Of a stretch of 64,000 nt of DNA, positions 17,476 to 29,364 are shown in pieces (position 1 is the first letter of the stretch; the number at the start of each line of letters is the position of its first letter). The notes beneath the pieces were generated by a model. That model was given only the letters and a program-made list of their open reading frames with translations. It searched no databases and was not told the origin of the DNA. Both the position numbers and the translations under genes were made by a program. The DNA is from CALNXN01 sp942490645 (GTDB taxonomy: Bacteria; Pseudomonadota; Alphaproteobacteria; Rhodobacterales; Rhodobacteraceae): contig CALNXN010000006.1 in assembly GCA_942490645.1 (NCBI GenBank), forward strand, positions 186,001-250,000. The letters run 5' to 3'.

Positions 17476-18495
17476 TCACATGCAACGAAGAGTCCGCAGG
17501 TCCTCAAAGAAAGTTCGCCGTTCCTCCGAGCTTTCGGTCACCGCTTTGGGGCGCCCAGCGATCCAAACCTCAATGCGTTCGGAATTGACCGTGTTCTGAG
17601 AGAAATCACGCGCCTCGACGCCCAGATCACGCGCCACGTCGCGCGCGATGGTTTCGGTTTCGGGGCTGTAGTATCGCAAGTGCGTCGTGGACACACGGAA
17701 GGTTTCGCGCCCGACTTCGGCCACGTCCACGCCTGCATTTTGCAACTGGGACACGTACCCCTGCAACCGCTGGTCCGGGACGCCGTCCGGCGCGTGAATG
17801 TAGAACATAACCGGCGCAGGTGCAGTGACATAGGCCGCCTTTTCCGCCTCCACGGCTATTTCGGGCGCTGGTTGGATGGCATCAGACTGTGTCGTGGCAT
17901 CGTTCGGCACAGCGTAGGCGGCTGGGATCACGTCAGCGCCAGGCATCTGTCCAGCCTCAAGCACGGCCGCTGTGATGGCATCGGCCAGAGAATTGGGCAT
18001 GTTTGCTTCGGCGGCGGTTTGCGGGGCTTTTTCTTGCGGCATCACGATGCTGGTTTCAAAGATGGGTGCGGCCGAGGGCGGTGCTTCGCTGGGCGCGGAG
18101 AGCGCGGCGGTCTGAACCGCTACGACCGGCGGGAGTGCTTGTACGCGGGCCGGTTCATCAACGGCGGATGGATTGCCCAGACCAAAGAGCAAGCCCACGC
18201 CAAGCACCAGCCCAAGGCCAAGGCCCGCCGCACCAGCAAAAACCACAGCCGCCTTACTGTCGCGCGTTTTGGCAGGTGCCTCGACAACCAGCGCCGGAAC
18301 GTCTGTTGCCGTCTTGGGTGTGGCCTTGATCGACGCGATATTCCTGTCAGCTTTGGCCGATAGCACCTGTTCGCGTTTGGCCCGCGCCATCGACAGCCGT
18401 TCTTGCCATTCTTCCGCATCCAGCGGATGCACGCCAGCCGACACCCCGTGCGCGGGTTCGGATTTGGCAAAGCCGTTTCCTTCTATCTTCGACAT
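17476..18495 (-). CDS. Hypothetical single-span protein with SPOR/LytR_C-like C-terminus
   Basis: 339 residues; GAGAGG eight bases before the ATG. N-terminal ~80 residues are cytoplasmic and charged, one Gly/Leu-rich span follows at about 84-105 (AGAAGLGLGLVLGVGLLFGL), then a long Ala/Pro/Glu-rich linker, then a compact region from about residue 225 (VMFYIHAPDGVPDQRLQGYVSQLQNAG onward) resembling domains that bind envelope or partner proteins. The domain label is a resemblance only. It lies in the gap between rplW and rplB. Confidence 0.55.
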   Translation of the reverse strand: MSKIEGNGFAKSEPAHGVSAGVHPLDAEEWQERLSMARAKREQVLSAKADRNIASIKATPKTATDVPALVVEAPAKTRDSKAAVVFAGAAGLGLGLVLGVGLLFGLGNPSAVDEPARVQALPPVVAVQTAALSAPSEAPPSAAPIFETSIVMPQEKAPQTAAEANMPNSLADAITAAVLEAGQMPGADVIPAAYAVPNDATTQSDAIQPAPEIAVEAEKAAYVTAPAPVMFYIHAPDGVPDQRLQGYVSQLQNAGVDVAEVGRETFRVSTTHLRYYSPETETIARDVARDLGVEARDFSQNTVNSERIEVWIAGRPKAVTESSEERRTFFEDLRTLRCM

Positions 18496-18724
18496 GACAT
18501 TGACCTCTCATCGAGACGCAATTTCAGTAGCGGCAGACGAATTGAAACATAACCGCAGCGCGGAACCAGGTACGGAACAGTCGCAAGTCCTTCATTTTGA
18601 ATTACAAAATTTCCCACTCCGCAATTCAACGCTCTACTAACGCCGAAAAAGCGGATTTGCGCAACTCCTGCGTGAAATATCGGCGGATAAGCGCCTTTTT
18701 TGCCACTTGCACGCGACCACGCAA

Positions 18725-18754
18725 AAACCCCGGCCTGTTTCCAGACCGGGGTTT
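18725..18754 (-). terminator. Intrinsic terminator after rplW
   Basis: Stem AAACCCCGG/CCGGGGTTT with a 12-base loop. On the minus strand it is followed by TTTTTGCG. Closes the rpsJ-rplC-rplD-rplW module, 24 bp after the rplW stop. Confidence 0.85.
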
Positions 18755-18777
18755 CTCAATTCAGACTGTGACGTGGC

Positions 18778-19074
18778 TCAGAGGCCGGTTGTCACGTCGA
18801 TTGTGTTGCCTTCTTCCAGCATCACATAGGCCTTCTTGACGTCCTTGCGTTTGCCCAGGGCACCGCGGAAACGTTTGACTTTGCCTTTGGTGATCGTGGT
18901 ATTGACCGCTTTGACCTTCACACCAAAGAGCGCCTCAACGGCCTCCTTGATCTGGGGTTTGTTGCTGTCCATCGCCACTTCAAAGACCACTGCGCCATTT
19001 TCGGACGCCATTGTGGCTTTTTCGGTGATGATCGGCTTGCGGATCACATCATAGAGTTCTGCCTTGGTGCTCAT
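18778..19074 (-). CDS. rplW: 50S ribosomal protein L23
   Basis: 98 residues. Exit-tunnel protein that docks trigger factor and SRP. Conserved YDVIRKPIITEKAT start and VKAVNTTITKGKVKRFRG centre. Its ATG overlaps the rplD stop (ATGA). Confidence 0.98.
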   Translation of the reverse strand: MSTKAELYDVIRKPIITEKATMASENGAVVFEVAMDSNKPQIKEAVEALFGVKVKAVNTTITKGKVKRFRGALGKRKDVKKAYVMLEEGNTIDVTTGL

Positions 19075-19688
19075 TTCAAACGGGCCTCCAGTGCTTCGAC
19101 GCCCGCCTTCGTGATCACCAGAGTGTCACGCTTGAGGATGTCATATACGTTTGCGCCCATCGTCGGCAGGATATCCAGACCTTCGATGTTGCGCGCGGCT
19201 TGGGCAAAGTTTTCGTTGACCGACGCGCCGTCAATGATCAGCGCGCGTTTCCAGCCAAGGTTCTTTACCTGCTTGGCCAAGGCGCCGGTCTTGCCGTCGC
19301 TGTCAGCCGTGTCGATGATGACCAACTCGCCCGCTTTCATCTTGGCGCTCAGTGCATGACACAGGCCCAATTTACGGAACTTCTTGGTCAGCTCGTGGCC
19401 GTGGCTGCGAACCTTTGGCCCCTTGTAGACACCACCACCGCGGAAGATCGGAGCAGAACGCGCGCCGTGGCGTGCGCCGCCGGTGCCTTTCTGGCGATAG
19501 ATCTTCTTGGTCGAATAGCTGACCTCGGAGCGTGTCTTGACCTTGTGCGTGCCAGCTTGCGCGTTGTTACGCTGCCAGCGCACGACGCGGTGCAGGATGT
19601 CGGCGCGTGGCTCAAGACCAAACAGGGCCTCGTCCAGATCAACCGAACCGGCTTTCTTGCCGTCGAGCTTGATGACATCGAGTTTCAT
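19071..19688 (-). CDS. rplD: 50S ribosomal protein L4
   Basis: 205 residues, normal length. The extended tunnel loop corresponds to YRQKGTGGARHGARSAP with flanking basic residues. In E. coli L4 represses the S10 operon; no equivalent leader was recognised here. Start overlaps the rplC stop (ATGA). Confidence 0.98.
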   Translation of the reverse strand: MKLDVIKLDGKKAGSVDLDEALFGLEPRADILHRVVRWQRNNAQAGTHKVKTRSEVSYSTKKIYRQKGTGGARHGARSAPIFRGGGVYKGPKVRSHGHELTKKFRKLGLCHALSAKMKAGELVIIDTADSDGKTGALAKQVKNLGWKRALIIDGASVNENFAQAARNIEGLDILPTMGANVYDILKRDTLVITKAGVEALEARLK

Positions 19689-20551
19689 GCGTCACCTTCT
19701 TTCTTGTCTGCTTCAGCGGCTTCCGCTTCGGCCACAACATCGGTTTTTGCCTCTTCGGCTTCGGCAGCTTCCATAGCGGCCTGTTCCTCTGCGGCTGCGG
19801 CGGCTGCTGCGGCTTCTGCTTCGGCGGCAGCGGCTGCTGCGGCTTCTTCAGCGGCTTTGGCGGCTTCTTCAGATGCGGATTTCAGAGCGGCGGGCAGAAT
19901 GGCGTTCTCGGGGAACGGCTTCTTGACCGCATCCTTGACCGTGACCCAGCCACCTTTGGAGCCGGGAACGGCGCCTTTGACCATGATCAGGCCGCGGTCT
20001 GTGTCGGTGCGCACAACCTGAAGGTTCTGCGTTGTGACACGGGCCGCACCCATGTGACCGGCCATTTTCTTGCCTTTGAAAACCTTACCGGGATCCTGAC
20101 ACTGACCAGTGGAGCCGTGCGACCGGTGAGAGATAGACACACCGTGTGTCGCACGCAGGCCGCCGAAATTGTGACGCTTCATCGCACCGGCAAAACCTTT
20201 ACCGATGGACGTGCCCGCCACATCAACGAACTGACCTTCAAAGTAGTGGTCCGCGATGATCTCCTCGCCAACACCGATCAACGCATCCGCATCAACGCGG
20301 AATTCCGCGACCTTGCGCTTGGGTTCAACCTTTGCCGCAGCAAAGTGGCCGCGCATAGCCTGAGATGTCCGCTTGGCCTTGGCCGCGCCGGCACCGAGTT
20401 GAACAGCTGTGTAGCCATCCTTTTCAATGGTGCGCTGAGCCACAACCTGAAGCTTGTCGAGCTGAAGAACGGTCACAGGGATCTGCTTGCCGTCTTCCAT
20501 GAACAGCCGGGTCATCCCGACTTTTTTTGCAATAACGCCTGAGCGCAACAT
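19685..20551 (-). CDS. rplC: 50S ribosomal protein L3 with long Ala/Glu-rich tail
   Basis: 288 residues from MLRSGVIAKKVGMTRLF; the ribosomal part ends around residue 220, in keeping with a ~210-residue E. coli protein. The C-terminal ~65 residues are almost entirely Ala and Glu (for example EEAAAAAAAEAEAAAAAAA), predicted helical and strongly acidic. Low-complexity C-terminal additions are seen on L3 of some alphaproteobacteria, but the purpose is unknown. The frame upstream of this ATG is open but lacks family character. Confidence 0.97.
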   Translation of the reverse strand: MLRSGVIAKKVGMTRLFMEDGKQIPVTVLQLDKLQVVAQRTIEKDGYTAVQLGAGAAKAKRTSQAMRGHFAAAKVEPKRKVAEFRVDADALIGVGEEIIADHYFEGQFVDVAGTSIGKGFAGAMKRHNFGGLRATHGVSISHRSHGSTGQCQDPGKVFKGKKMAGHMGAARVTTQNLQVVRTDTDRGLIMVKGAVPGSKGGWVTVKDAVKKPFPENAILPAALKSASEEAAKAAEEAAAAAAAEAEAAAAAAAAEEQAAMEAAEAEEAKTDVVAEAEAAEADKKEGDA

Positions 20552-20567
20552 AATGAAACCCTCCGAC

Positions 20568-20888
20568 TTATGATTGCAGCTTGATCTCGACGTCCACACC
20601 AGCGGCGAGGTCGAGCTTCATCAGCGCGTCCACGGTCTGGGGGGTCGGATCAACGATATCCAGCAGACGCTTGTGCGTGCGGATTTCGAACTGGTCACGG
20701 GATTTCTTGTCAACGTGGGGGCCACGCAGAACGGTGAATTTTTCGATTTTGTTCGGCAGCGGAATGGGGCCACGAACAGAAGCGCCTGTGCGCTTGGCGG
20801 TATTGACGATCTCTTGTGTGGAGGCATCCAGCACCCGATAGTCAAACGCCTTTAGGCGAATACGGATGTTTTGGCTTTGAACGGCCAT
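20568..20888 (-). CDS. rpsJ: 30S ribosomal protein S10
   Basis: 106 residues from MAVQSQNIRIRLKAFDYR. An ATG two codons earlier is in frame, but AAGGGA is 7 bases from this start and only 1 from the other. S10 is also NusE, which binds NusB in antitermination. First gene of its module; separated from tuf by the cyclase-hydrolase gene, unlike the common tuf-rpsJ adjacency. Confidence 0.97.
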   Translation of the reverse strand: MAVQSQNIRIRLKAFDYRVLDASTQEIVNTAKRTGASVRGPIPLPNKIEKFTVLRGPHVDKKSRDQFEIRTHKRLLDIVDPTPQTVDALMKLDLAAGVDVEIKLQS

Positions 20889-21011
20889 ATGCATATCCCT
20901 TAACTTGGGGATCTCAACGGATTGGAGGATACAGGCTCATCCGGCACCCTCATCGCGTCTTTTGTAAATCCAAAAGGGCGCGGCGAGCCGCACCCTCAGA
21001 AGTATTCGGTG

Positions 21012-21040
21012 CGTTTAGGACGAGTCGCGAAGAAAGGCAA
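21012..21040 (-). promoter_or_regulatory. sigma70-type promoter for rpsJ-rplCDW
   Basis: Minus strand TTGCCT (21,035-21,040), 17 bp, TAAACG (21,012-21,017), about 125 bp before rpsJ. It matches the -10 ACG ending of the other ribosomal promoters here. It lies between the cyclase stop and rpsJ, so rpsJ need not depend on tuf transcription. Confidence 0.6.
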
Positions 21041-21111
21041 GGCCTGGCATTCCTTTTGCTGCTGGGTGTGAGGGCTGATATGCCGCAGGCCACCAAGCTA
21101 TCAGGCCGCGC

Positions 21112-22515
21112 TCAAACGGCGTGCTGTTCCAAAAACGCATTCACCTCATCAAAAAACGCATCAAACGCCGGCGTACCACTCACAAGCGCATGGTTATTGC
21201 CCTTCAACGCAACAAATCGCGCATCCGGGATCAAGGCAGCTATGCGCCGGCCTTCTTCCAGCGGAACCCGCCTGTCCCCATCACAATGCAGAACAAGGGT
21301 TGGGATTTTTATCTGCTTGGCAAGCTCCATGACGTCGACGTTGGCAGTCATTTCGCTGATACGCGCCAGATTTTCGGGTCCGACCGACAAACGCTGCATT
21401 TCATCGAACCCAGCTTTCTGATCAGGCGTCGCGTCCGGAATGAAACTGGCTGTGAAAAATCGCCTGTATGTGGGATTTGATGACCCCCATCCCTTTCTGA
21501 TCATAGTCACCGTCGCTTCGAACAGTTCGGCCTGATCCTGCGAATTGCGTTTCAATGCGCCCCGGGCAAACCCACCCAGCAAGACCAGACAGCTAACGCG
21601 CTCCGGGTGCTCAACGGCGTACCGAATGGAAAACGCACACCCCTGAGAGACACCCAACAAGGCAAAACGTTCCAGCTTTGCGGCCTGCACCACGGTGGCC
21701 ATATCCGCGAGCATCGCGGCCTCGGAAATATCCGAAACATCCCAATCCGAAAGGCCACCGCCTCTTTGGTCAAACCGGATCAGCTCATTCTTTTCTGACA
21801 GACCGGCAAGGAAAGGACCCCATACCGCACTGCGCCATTCGTATTCGAGATGGTTGAGCCAATTGGGAGCCTTCAGAACCGGAGGACCGGAACCCGTTCT
21901 GGCATACGCCAGTTGTACGCCATCTGGTGAAATACAAAACCTGACGTCCTGGTTTGGCTTTTTGACTTCTGCTTTTGCAGACGCACGGTTTTCCGGTGCC
22001 CACTGCCAAACCCGTATGGGCCGCGAGATGTTTTTGACCTTTTGCAAACCCAGGTCGCGAAATGGGTGGGCAAGGCTGCCTTCTACCATTTGGTAGGTGG
22101 CTTCAGACACGCAAACTCCGCTGGAGCACGCAAGGCTTTCAAGGCGTGCGGCCACGTTTACAGCATCACCAAAAATATCACCCTCATCAAAGACAACATC
22201 GCCAATGTTCACGCCGATACGGTACCGGATCTGTGCATCTGGATCTAAGTCGGTTTCGTGCCCAGCCATTTCGGTTTGGATGTTGATGGCGGCTCGAACC
22301 GCGTCGGTCGCGCTGGCAAAGGTCACCAACAAACCATCGCCAGTGGTTTTCTGGATTTGGCCGCGGTTACGATGAATTTCAGGGGCAATCAGTTGCTGGC
22401 GATATGCCTTGTGCCGGACAAGAGTGCTCGTTTCGTCACCTTCCATAAGGCGGCTGTATCCCACCATATCGATGGCAAATACTGCGGATAACCGGCGTTC
22501 TATGTCTTCTCTCAT
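21112..22515 (-). CDS. Adenylate/guanylate cyclase domain fused to an alpha/beta hydrolase
   Basis: 467 residues. Residues ~5-170 form a class III cyclase domain: the metal Asp in AVFAIDMVGYSRLM (D16), TTGDGLLVTF (D60) and GDAVNVAARLE (N120, R124) are all present, so it looks catalytically competent. Residues ~190-467 form an alpha/beta hydrolase with nucleophile motif GVSQG (S290), RFDQRGGGLSD before it, and an acid/His pair in HCDGDRRVP and GNNHALVSG near the end. Many Rhizobiales and Roseobacters carry such fusions; the substrate is unknown. It sits between tuf and rpsJ on the same strand, after the tuf terminator. Confidence 0.9.
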   Translation of the reverse strand: MREDIERRLSAVFAIDMVGYSRLMEGDETSTLVRHKAYRQQLIAPEIHRNRGQIQKTTGDGLLVTFASATDAVRAAINIQTEMAGHETDLDPDAQIRYRIGVNIGDVVFDEGDIFGDAVNVAARLESLACSSGVCVSEATYQMVEGSLAHPFRDLGLQKVKNISRPIRVWQWAPENRASAKAEVKKPNQDVRFCISPDGVQLAYARTGSGPPVLKAPNWLNHLEYEWRSAVWGPFLAGLSEKNELIRFDQRGGGLSDWDVSDISEAAMLADMATVVQAAKLERFALLGVSQGCAFSIRYAVEHPERVSCLVLLGGFARGALKRNSQDQAELFEATVTMIRKGWGSSNPTYRRFFTASFIPDATPDQKAGFDEMQRLSVGPENLARISEMTANVDVMELAKQIKIPTLVLHCDGDRRVPLEEGRRIAALIPDARFVALKGNNHALVSGTPAFDAFFDEVNAFLEQHAV

Positions 22516-22620
22516 GGCAGCACACTATTCCAAAGCGGGATCAAGACGGTAGGGAATTCCGTGATCTACGATGTGCCACTGAACTTGTTGTCTTGGGGTT
22601 GATCATTTGAAATCAAAAAA

Positions 22621-22644
22621 GGCCGCAGCATTTCTGCTGCGGCC
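22621..22644 (-). terminator. Intrinsic terminator after tuf copy 1
   Basis: Perfect 10-bp stem GGCCGCAGCA/TGCTGCGGCC with TTTC-type loop, then a T6 tail on the minus strand. It lies ~107 bp after the tuf stop. The same element and its flank occur after tuf copy 2. Confidence 0.9.
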
Positions 22645-22751
22645 TTCTTTAACGTCTACTGAACCGTTGTGCTGCACCGGGGTCTCATCGTTGCCATGCA
22701 ACGGTTGCCACCCGGCGTCCACTCGGTGTTCGCCCTTGCGGGCGGACCCCG

Positions 22752-23927
<1,176 letters not shown>

Positions 23928-24013
23928 GATGTGGCTCCTTCTAAGTGGTGTCCGGTGCGCGGGCGGCGCGCACCCTACGGGGGGGATCGGTGGGGCCAAT
24001 CGGCCCCCCGGGG

Positions 24014-26140
<2,127 letters not shown>

Positions 26141-26202
26141 TGGGCTGCTTCCTTAGGTGTGTCTACAAACGGTTTTCCGGGCCGTAATGGCCCGGTGTTG
26201 TC

Positions 26203-26673
26203 TTACCAGCGGTAGTGGCTGAACGCTTTGTTGGCGTCGGCCATCTTGTGGGTGTCTTCGCGCTTTTTCACGGCTGTACCACGAGATTGCACAGCGTCCA
26301 TCAGCTCGCCTGCGAGGCGCTCTTCCATGGTGTTTTCGTTGCGCGAACGTGCGGCTTTGATCAACCAGCGGATCGCCAGCGCCTGACGACGCTCGGGGCG
26401 GACCTCGACGGGCACCTGATAGGTGGCACCACCGACGCGGCGCGAACGCACCTCGACGGACGGCTGGATGTTGTCAAGCGCTTCGTGGAACACCTCGATG
26501 GGTGCGCGTTTGATCTTGGTCTCAACCCGCTCAAGCGCGTTGTAAACGATGCGCTCGGCGACGGACTTCTTGCCGTCGATCATCAGGTTGTTCATGAATT
26601 TTGTCAGAACCAGATCGCCATATTTGGCGTCGGGCAGGACTTCGCGTTTTTCAGCGGCGTGACGACGGGACAT
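26203..26673 (-). CDS. rpsG: 30S ribosomal protein S7
   Basis: 156 residues, starting MSRRHAAEKREVLPDAKY. Head assembly initiator; the E. coli homologue is the str operon repressor. Conserved EVRSRRVGGATYQVPVEVRP segment. Starts 12 bp after rpsL. Confidence 0.98.
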   Translation of the reverse strand: MSRRHAAEKREVLPDAKYGDLVLTKFMNNLMIDGKKSVAERIVYNALERVETKIKRAPIEVFHEALDNIQPSVEVRSRRVGGATYQVPVEVRPERRQALAIRWLIKAARSRNENTMEERLAGELMDAVQSRGTAVKKREDTHKMADANKAFSHYRW

Positions 26674-26685
26674 GTGTTCTTCCTC

Positions 26686-27057
26686 TTACTTCGGACGCTT
26701 GGCGCCGTATTTCGAACGGCGCTGCTTGCGGTCTTTGACGCCTTGGGTATCCAGAACACCGCGCAGGATGTGGTAACGCACACCGGGAAGGTCTTTGACA
26801 CGGCCGCCACGGATCAGAACCACGGAGTGCTCCTGAAGGTTGTGGCTTTCACCCGGGATATAGCTGATCACCTCGAAGCCATTGGTCAGACGGACCTTGG
26901 CCACTTTCCGCATCGCCGAGTTCGGCTTCTTCGGTGTGGTGGTGTAGACACGCGTACAAACGCCACGCTTCTGCGGGCATTCCTGCAGGTGCATGGACTT
27001 TGAACGTTTGATTTTTGGCTGCCGCGGTTTGCGGATCAGCTGTTGGATCGTTGGCAT
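26686..27057 (-). CDS. rpsL: 30S ribosomal protein S12
   Basis: 123 residues from MPTIQQLIRKPRQPKI. Decoding-site protein. The lysines in TTTPKKPNSA and GRVKDLPGV, which are altered in streptomycin-resistant mutants, are both the wild-type Lys here. The open frame extends far upstream but is not conserved. First gene of the str operon, with a 220-bp leader. Confidence 0.98.
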   Translation of the reverse strand: MPTIQQLIRKPRQPKIKRSKSMHLQECPQKRGVCTRVYTTTPKKPNSAMRKVAKVRLTNGFEVISYIPGESHNLQEHSVVLIRGGRVKDLPGVRYHILRGVLDTQGVKDRKQRRSKYGAKRPK

Positions 27058-27402
27058 TCCGGTTCTTTCCCCGTTTAGCTCACATATGTGTGCACGAGGA
27101 CGACCCCCATGCGGTTTCAAATTCGACCACTTTACACGTCTGCAAAGCGAAAAGACCGCAACGTTCCCGTACCGAGGAAAACGACGCGGTGGGCTTCCAG
27201 AGGATCGGGTCAGCATTAGACCGGATCGTGACCACTTCAGTTCTGATTTCGACGCGCGAGGGTAAACCTGCCGGCGAGATGAGCGGCGTATAGAAGGAGT
27301 CGGTGCCGGTGTCAACAGCCACCCCAGGTGCTTGTCATAGCGCAGCAGCACTGCGATGCTGCTGATAGTTTTCCAGCCCATGCCGCGAGTAGCACAGACC
27401 CC
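27058..27402. other. rpsL leader and divergent promoter region
   Basis: 345 bp with no supported gene. It contains the rpsL promoter at 27,287-27,315 and a ~220-nt rpsL leader. An inverted repeat GCAGCAG/CTGCTGC lies near 27,343-27,365, between the divergent rpsL and glycosyltransferase-like genes. Confidence 0.55.
27287..27315 (-). promoter_or_regulatory. Strong sigma70-type promoter for rpsL-rpsG-fusA-tuf
   Basis: Minus strand consensus TTGACA (27,310-27,315), 17 bp, TATACG (27,287-27,292). It is the best promoter match in the window, as expected for the str operon. Confidence 0.75.
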
Positions 27403-28242
27403 ATGCAAGCGATAGGCATCTGCCGTTTTTCCTACCCTGCGATTGGTGGGTTTCAGGTCCATCACGCGGACACGGCCGCGCGCGAGGCGTATCTCTATGA
27501 TCCCGCGCGCATGGAAGAACGTTTTGCCCTGTTCGAGACGTTGACCCTTGCCCCCCTACGTGCCCAGACGGACGATGATTTCACCCTTTTGGTGATTGTA
27601 GGAGAAAGCCTGCCTGCCTCTTATCGTGCGCGGCTCGACGCCCTGCTGGCCGATGTGCCTCAGGCCACGGTGACCGCCCTGCCCCCTTTGCCGCACCGCA
27701 AGGCAATGCAGGCCGCCATAAACGCACAGCGCCGATATCCCAACCAGCATTGCCTGCAATTTCGCATGGATGACGATGATGCCGTGGCCATCAACTTTGT
27801 CGCGCGCCTGCGCGAAACCGCCACTGATCTGCGCAAGCTGGCGCGGCGGCATGGCTCGGTTGGAGTAGATTTCTGCCGCGGGTTTGTCCTACGCGCCGAT
27901 AGCCACGGCTTGCATGCGCTGCCCAGTTCGGCGCCATTGATGACGGCTGGCCTCGGGCTGATGGTCAAACCCGGAAACCCGGCCAGCATCATGAACTTTG
28001 GCCACCATAATTTTGAAGAGGCCATGCCAGTCGTGCGGTTCGCAGACGAGGATATGTTCATCCGCAGCCACAACAGCCACAACGACTCGCGTCAAAAGGC
28101 GACCGCGAAACCGGTCAAGCTTTTGCCAGTTGATCCACAAGCCGAACAACATCTCAAAGCGCGCTTCAACATTGATGCAAGTGCAGTGCGCGCGGCCTTT
28201 TCACGCCTTGAGCAACTGCCGCTCCCGGTAGAGCGTGAATAG
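27403..28242 (+). CDS. Putative rhamnosyltransferase-like glycosyltransferase
   Basis: 279 residues from MQAIGICRFSYPAIGG; upstream frame is open but without similarity. Pattern: FETLTLAPLRAQTDDDFTLLVIV, then RMDDDDAVA with an acidic DxD-like cluster, then ADEDMFIRSHNSHND near the end, as in the family annotated putative rhamnosyl transferase in Rhodobacteraceae. Likely a cytosolic envelope-sugar enzyme; acceptor unknown. Divergent from rpsL and convergent with the transporter gene, overlapping it by 42 bp. Confidence 0.75.
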   Translation: MQAIGICRFSYPAIGGFQVHHADTAAREAYLYDPARMEERFALFETLTLAPLRAQTDDDFTLLVIVGESLPASYRARLDALLADVPQATVTALPPLPHRKAMQAAINAQRRYPNQHCLQFRMDDDDAVAINFVARLRETATDLRKLARRHGSVGVDFCRGFVLRADSHGLHALPSSAPLMTAGLGLMVKPGNPASIMNFGHHNFEEAMPVVRFADEDMFIRSHNSHNDSRQKATAKPVKLLPVDPQAEQHLKARFNIDASAVRAAFSRLEQLPLPVERE

Positions 28243-29097
28243 CCCTGTGGCCACGATGATGCCCGCCCCGACCAGCGTCAGAGGGGCTGGCCAGTGGTCA
28301 AACACCAGCCATCCCAAGACCAGCGCCCAGATCAGCCCTGTGTAGCGAAACGGTGCGATAAAGGCGACGTCGCCCGCCCGCATCACCTGCACTGAAAAGA
28401 AATACCCGCCCACGACAAACAAAGCCGATGCAACCATCAGCCCCCAAAGGCGCGGCGTCACCGGTGCCCACTCGATGCTTAACGATCCAAGCCCGGAGAA
28501 CACGACCACGGCCAGCGCCGCCGACAGCGTCACCATCAGCGACGGCACATGTGACGACAAACGCCGCACCGTCAGATCGCGCACCGTTACGCAGGCCACC
28601 GCGATCAGCGCGTAAAGCGAATAGACCGTGAACCCCTCCACGCCCGGTCGCACGATCAGCAGCATGCCGCAAAAGCCGACACAAATCGCAGTCATCCGCC
28701 GCCAGCCCACGGCCTCGCGGAACACCAGCGCAGAGGCCAGTGTCACCGTCAGCGGCAAGACTTGCAAAAGCGCGGTCAGGTTTGCCAGCGGCATGTTCAA
28801 AAGGGCCGTGACAAAGAAGAACGCGGCCCCCACTTCGGATAGGCTGCGCAGCCCGATCAACGCCCAGTCGCGGGGCGTGAAATCCCACCGGATCGCATGC
28901 CGCGCCTGTGCCAGCACAAGGATGAGCGCAGAGGCCATCAACCCGCGCAGGAACAACAGCTGAAACAGCGGAACCGCCCCATCCGTCGCCTTCATAAACG
29001 CGTCATTGACCGTAAAACACGCCATCGACGCCATCATCAATAGCGCACCCGCGAGGTTGGGCGACAGGGCCGGAGGTGTTTGTGCAGGACTGCTCAT
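28201..29097 (-). CDS. DMT-superfamily (EamA) transporter
   Basis: 298 residues with ten hydrophobic spans in two EamA repeats (each about five spans; the second begins around residue 155). The N-terminus PNLAGALLMMASMACFTVNDAFMK is typical of the drug/metabolite transporter family. Substrate cannot be predicted. Its 3' end overlaps the 3' end of the glycosyltransferase-like gene by 42 bp. Confidence 0.85.
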   Translation of the reverse strand: MSSPAQTPPALSPNLAGALLMMASMACFTVNDAFMKATDGAVPLFQLLFLRGLMASALILVLAQARHAIRWDFTPRDWALIGLRSLSEVGAAFFFVTALLNMPLANLTALLQVLPLTVTLASALVFREAVGWRRMTAICVGFCGMLLIVRPGVEGFTVYSLYALIAVACVTVRDLTVRRLSSHVPSLMVTLSAALAVVVFSGLGSLSIEWAPVTPRLWGLMVASALFVVGGYFFSVQVMRAGDVAFIAPFRYTGLIWALVLGWLVFDHWPAPLTLVGAGIIVATGLFTLYRERQLLKA

Positions 29098-29364
29098 GGC
29101 ACCGGGCTTAGACCCAAGTCAACATAATGGGAAGGGGGCGCGAGATGATGCCCATAGGAGAAATAAGGTATCGGTTGAGTGAATAAGATCGACGAGTGAT
29201 GTCTGGGTGCGGGATGAAGCGATCCCTCGTCCTGTTTGCCTTGATGTCGGCTAATCGCAAAGTTCGTGTGGTCGCATGACGGCACGGTTTGACAACCATC
29301 AACTCAGGTGAGTGAATCACCCCTATGATCTGACGGATTGGAGACCGTGCTCGGAGTTGATGTG

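Noticed and set aside
17370..17480. CTTTGTTGCG-like bases resembling an insertion-sequence end
   Set aside because: No inverted partner, target duplication or transposase remnant found.
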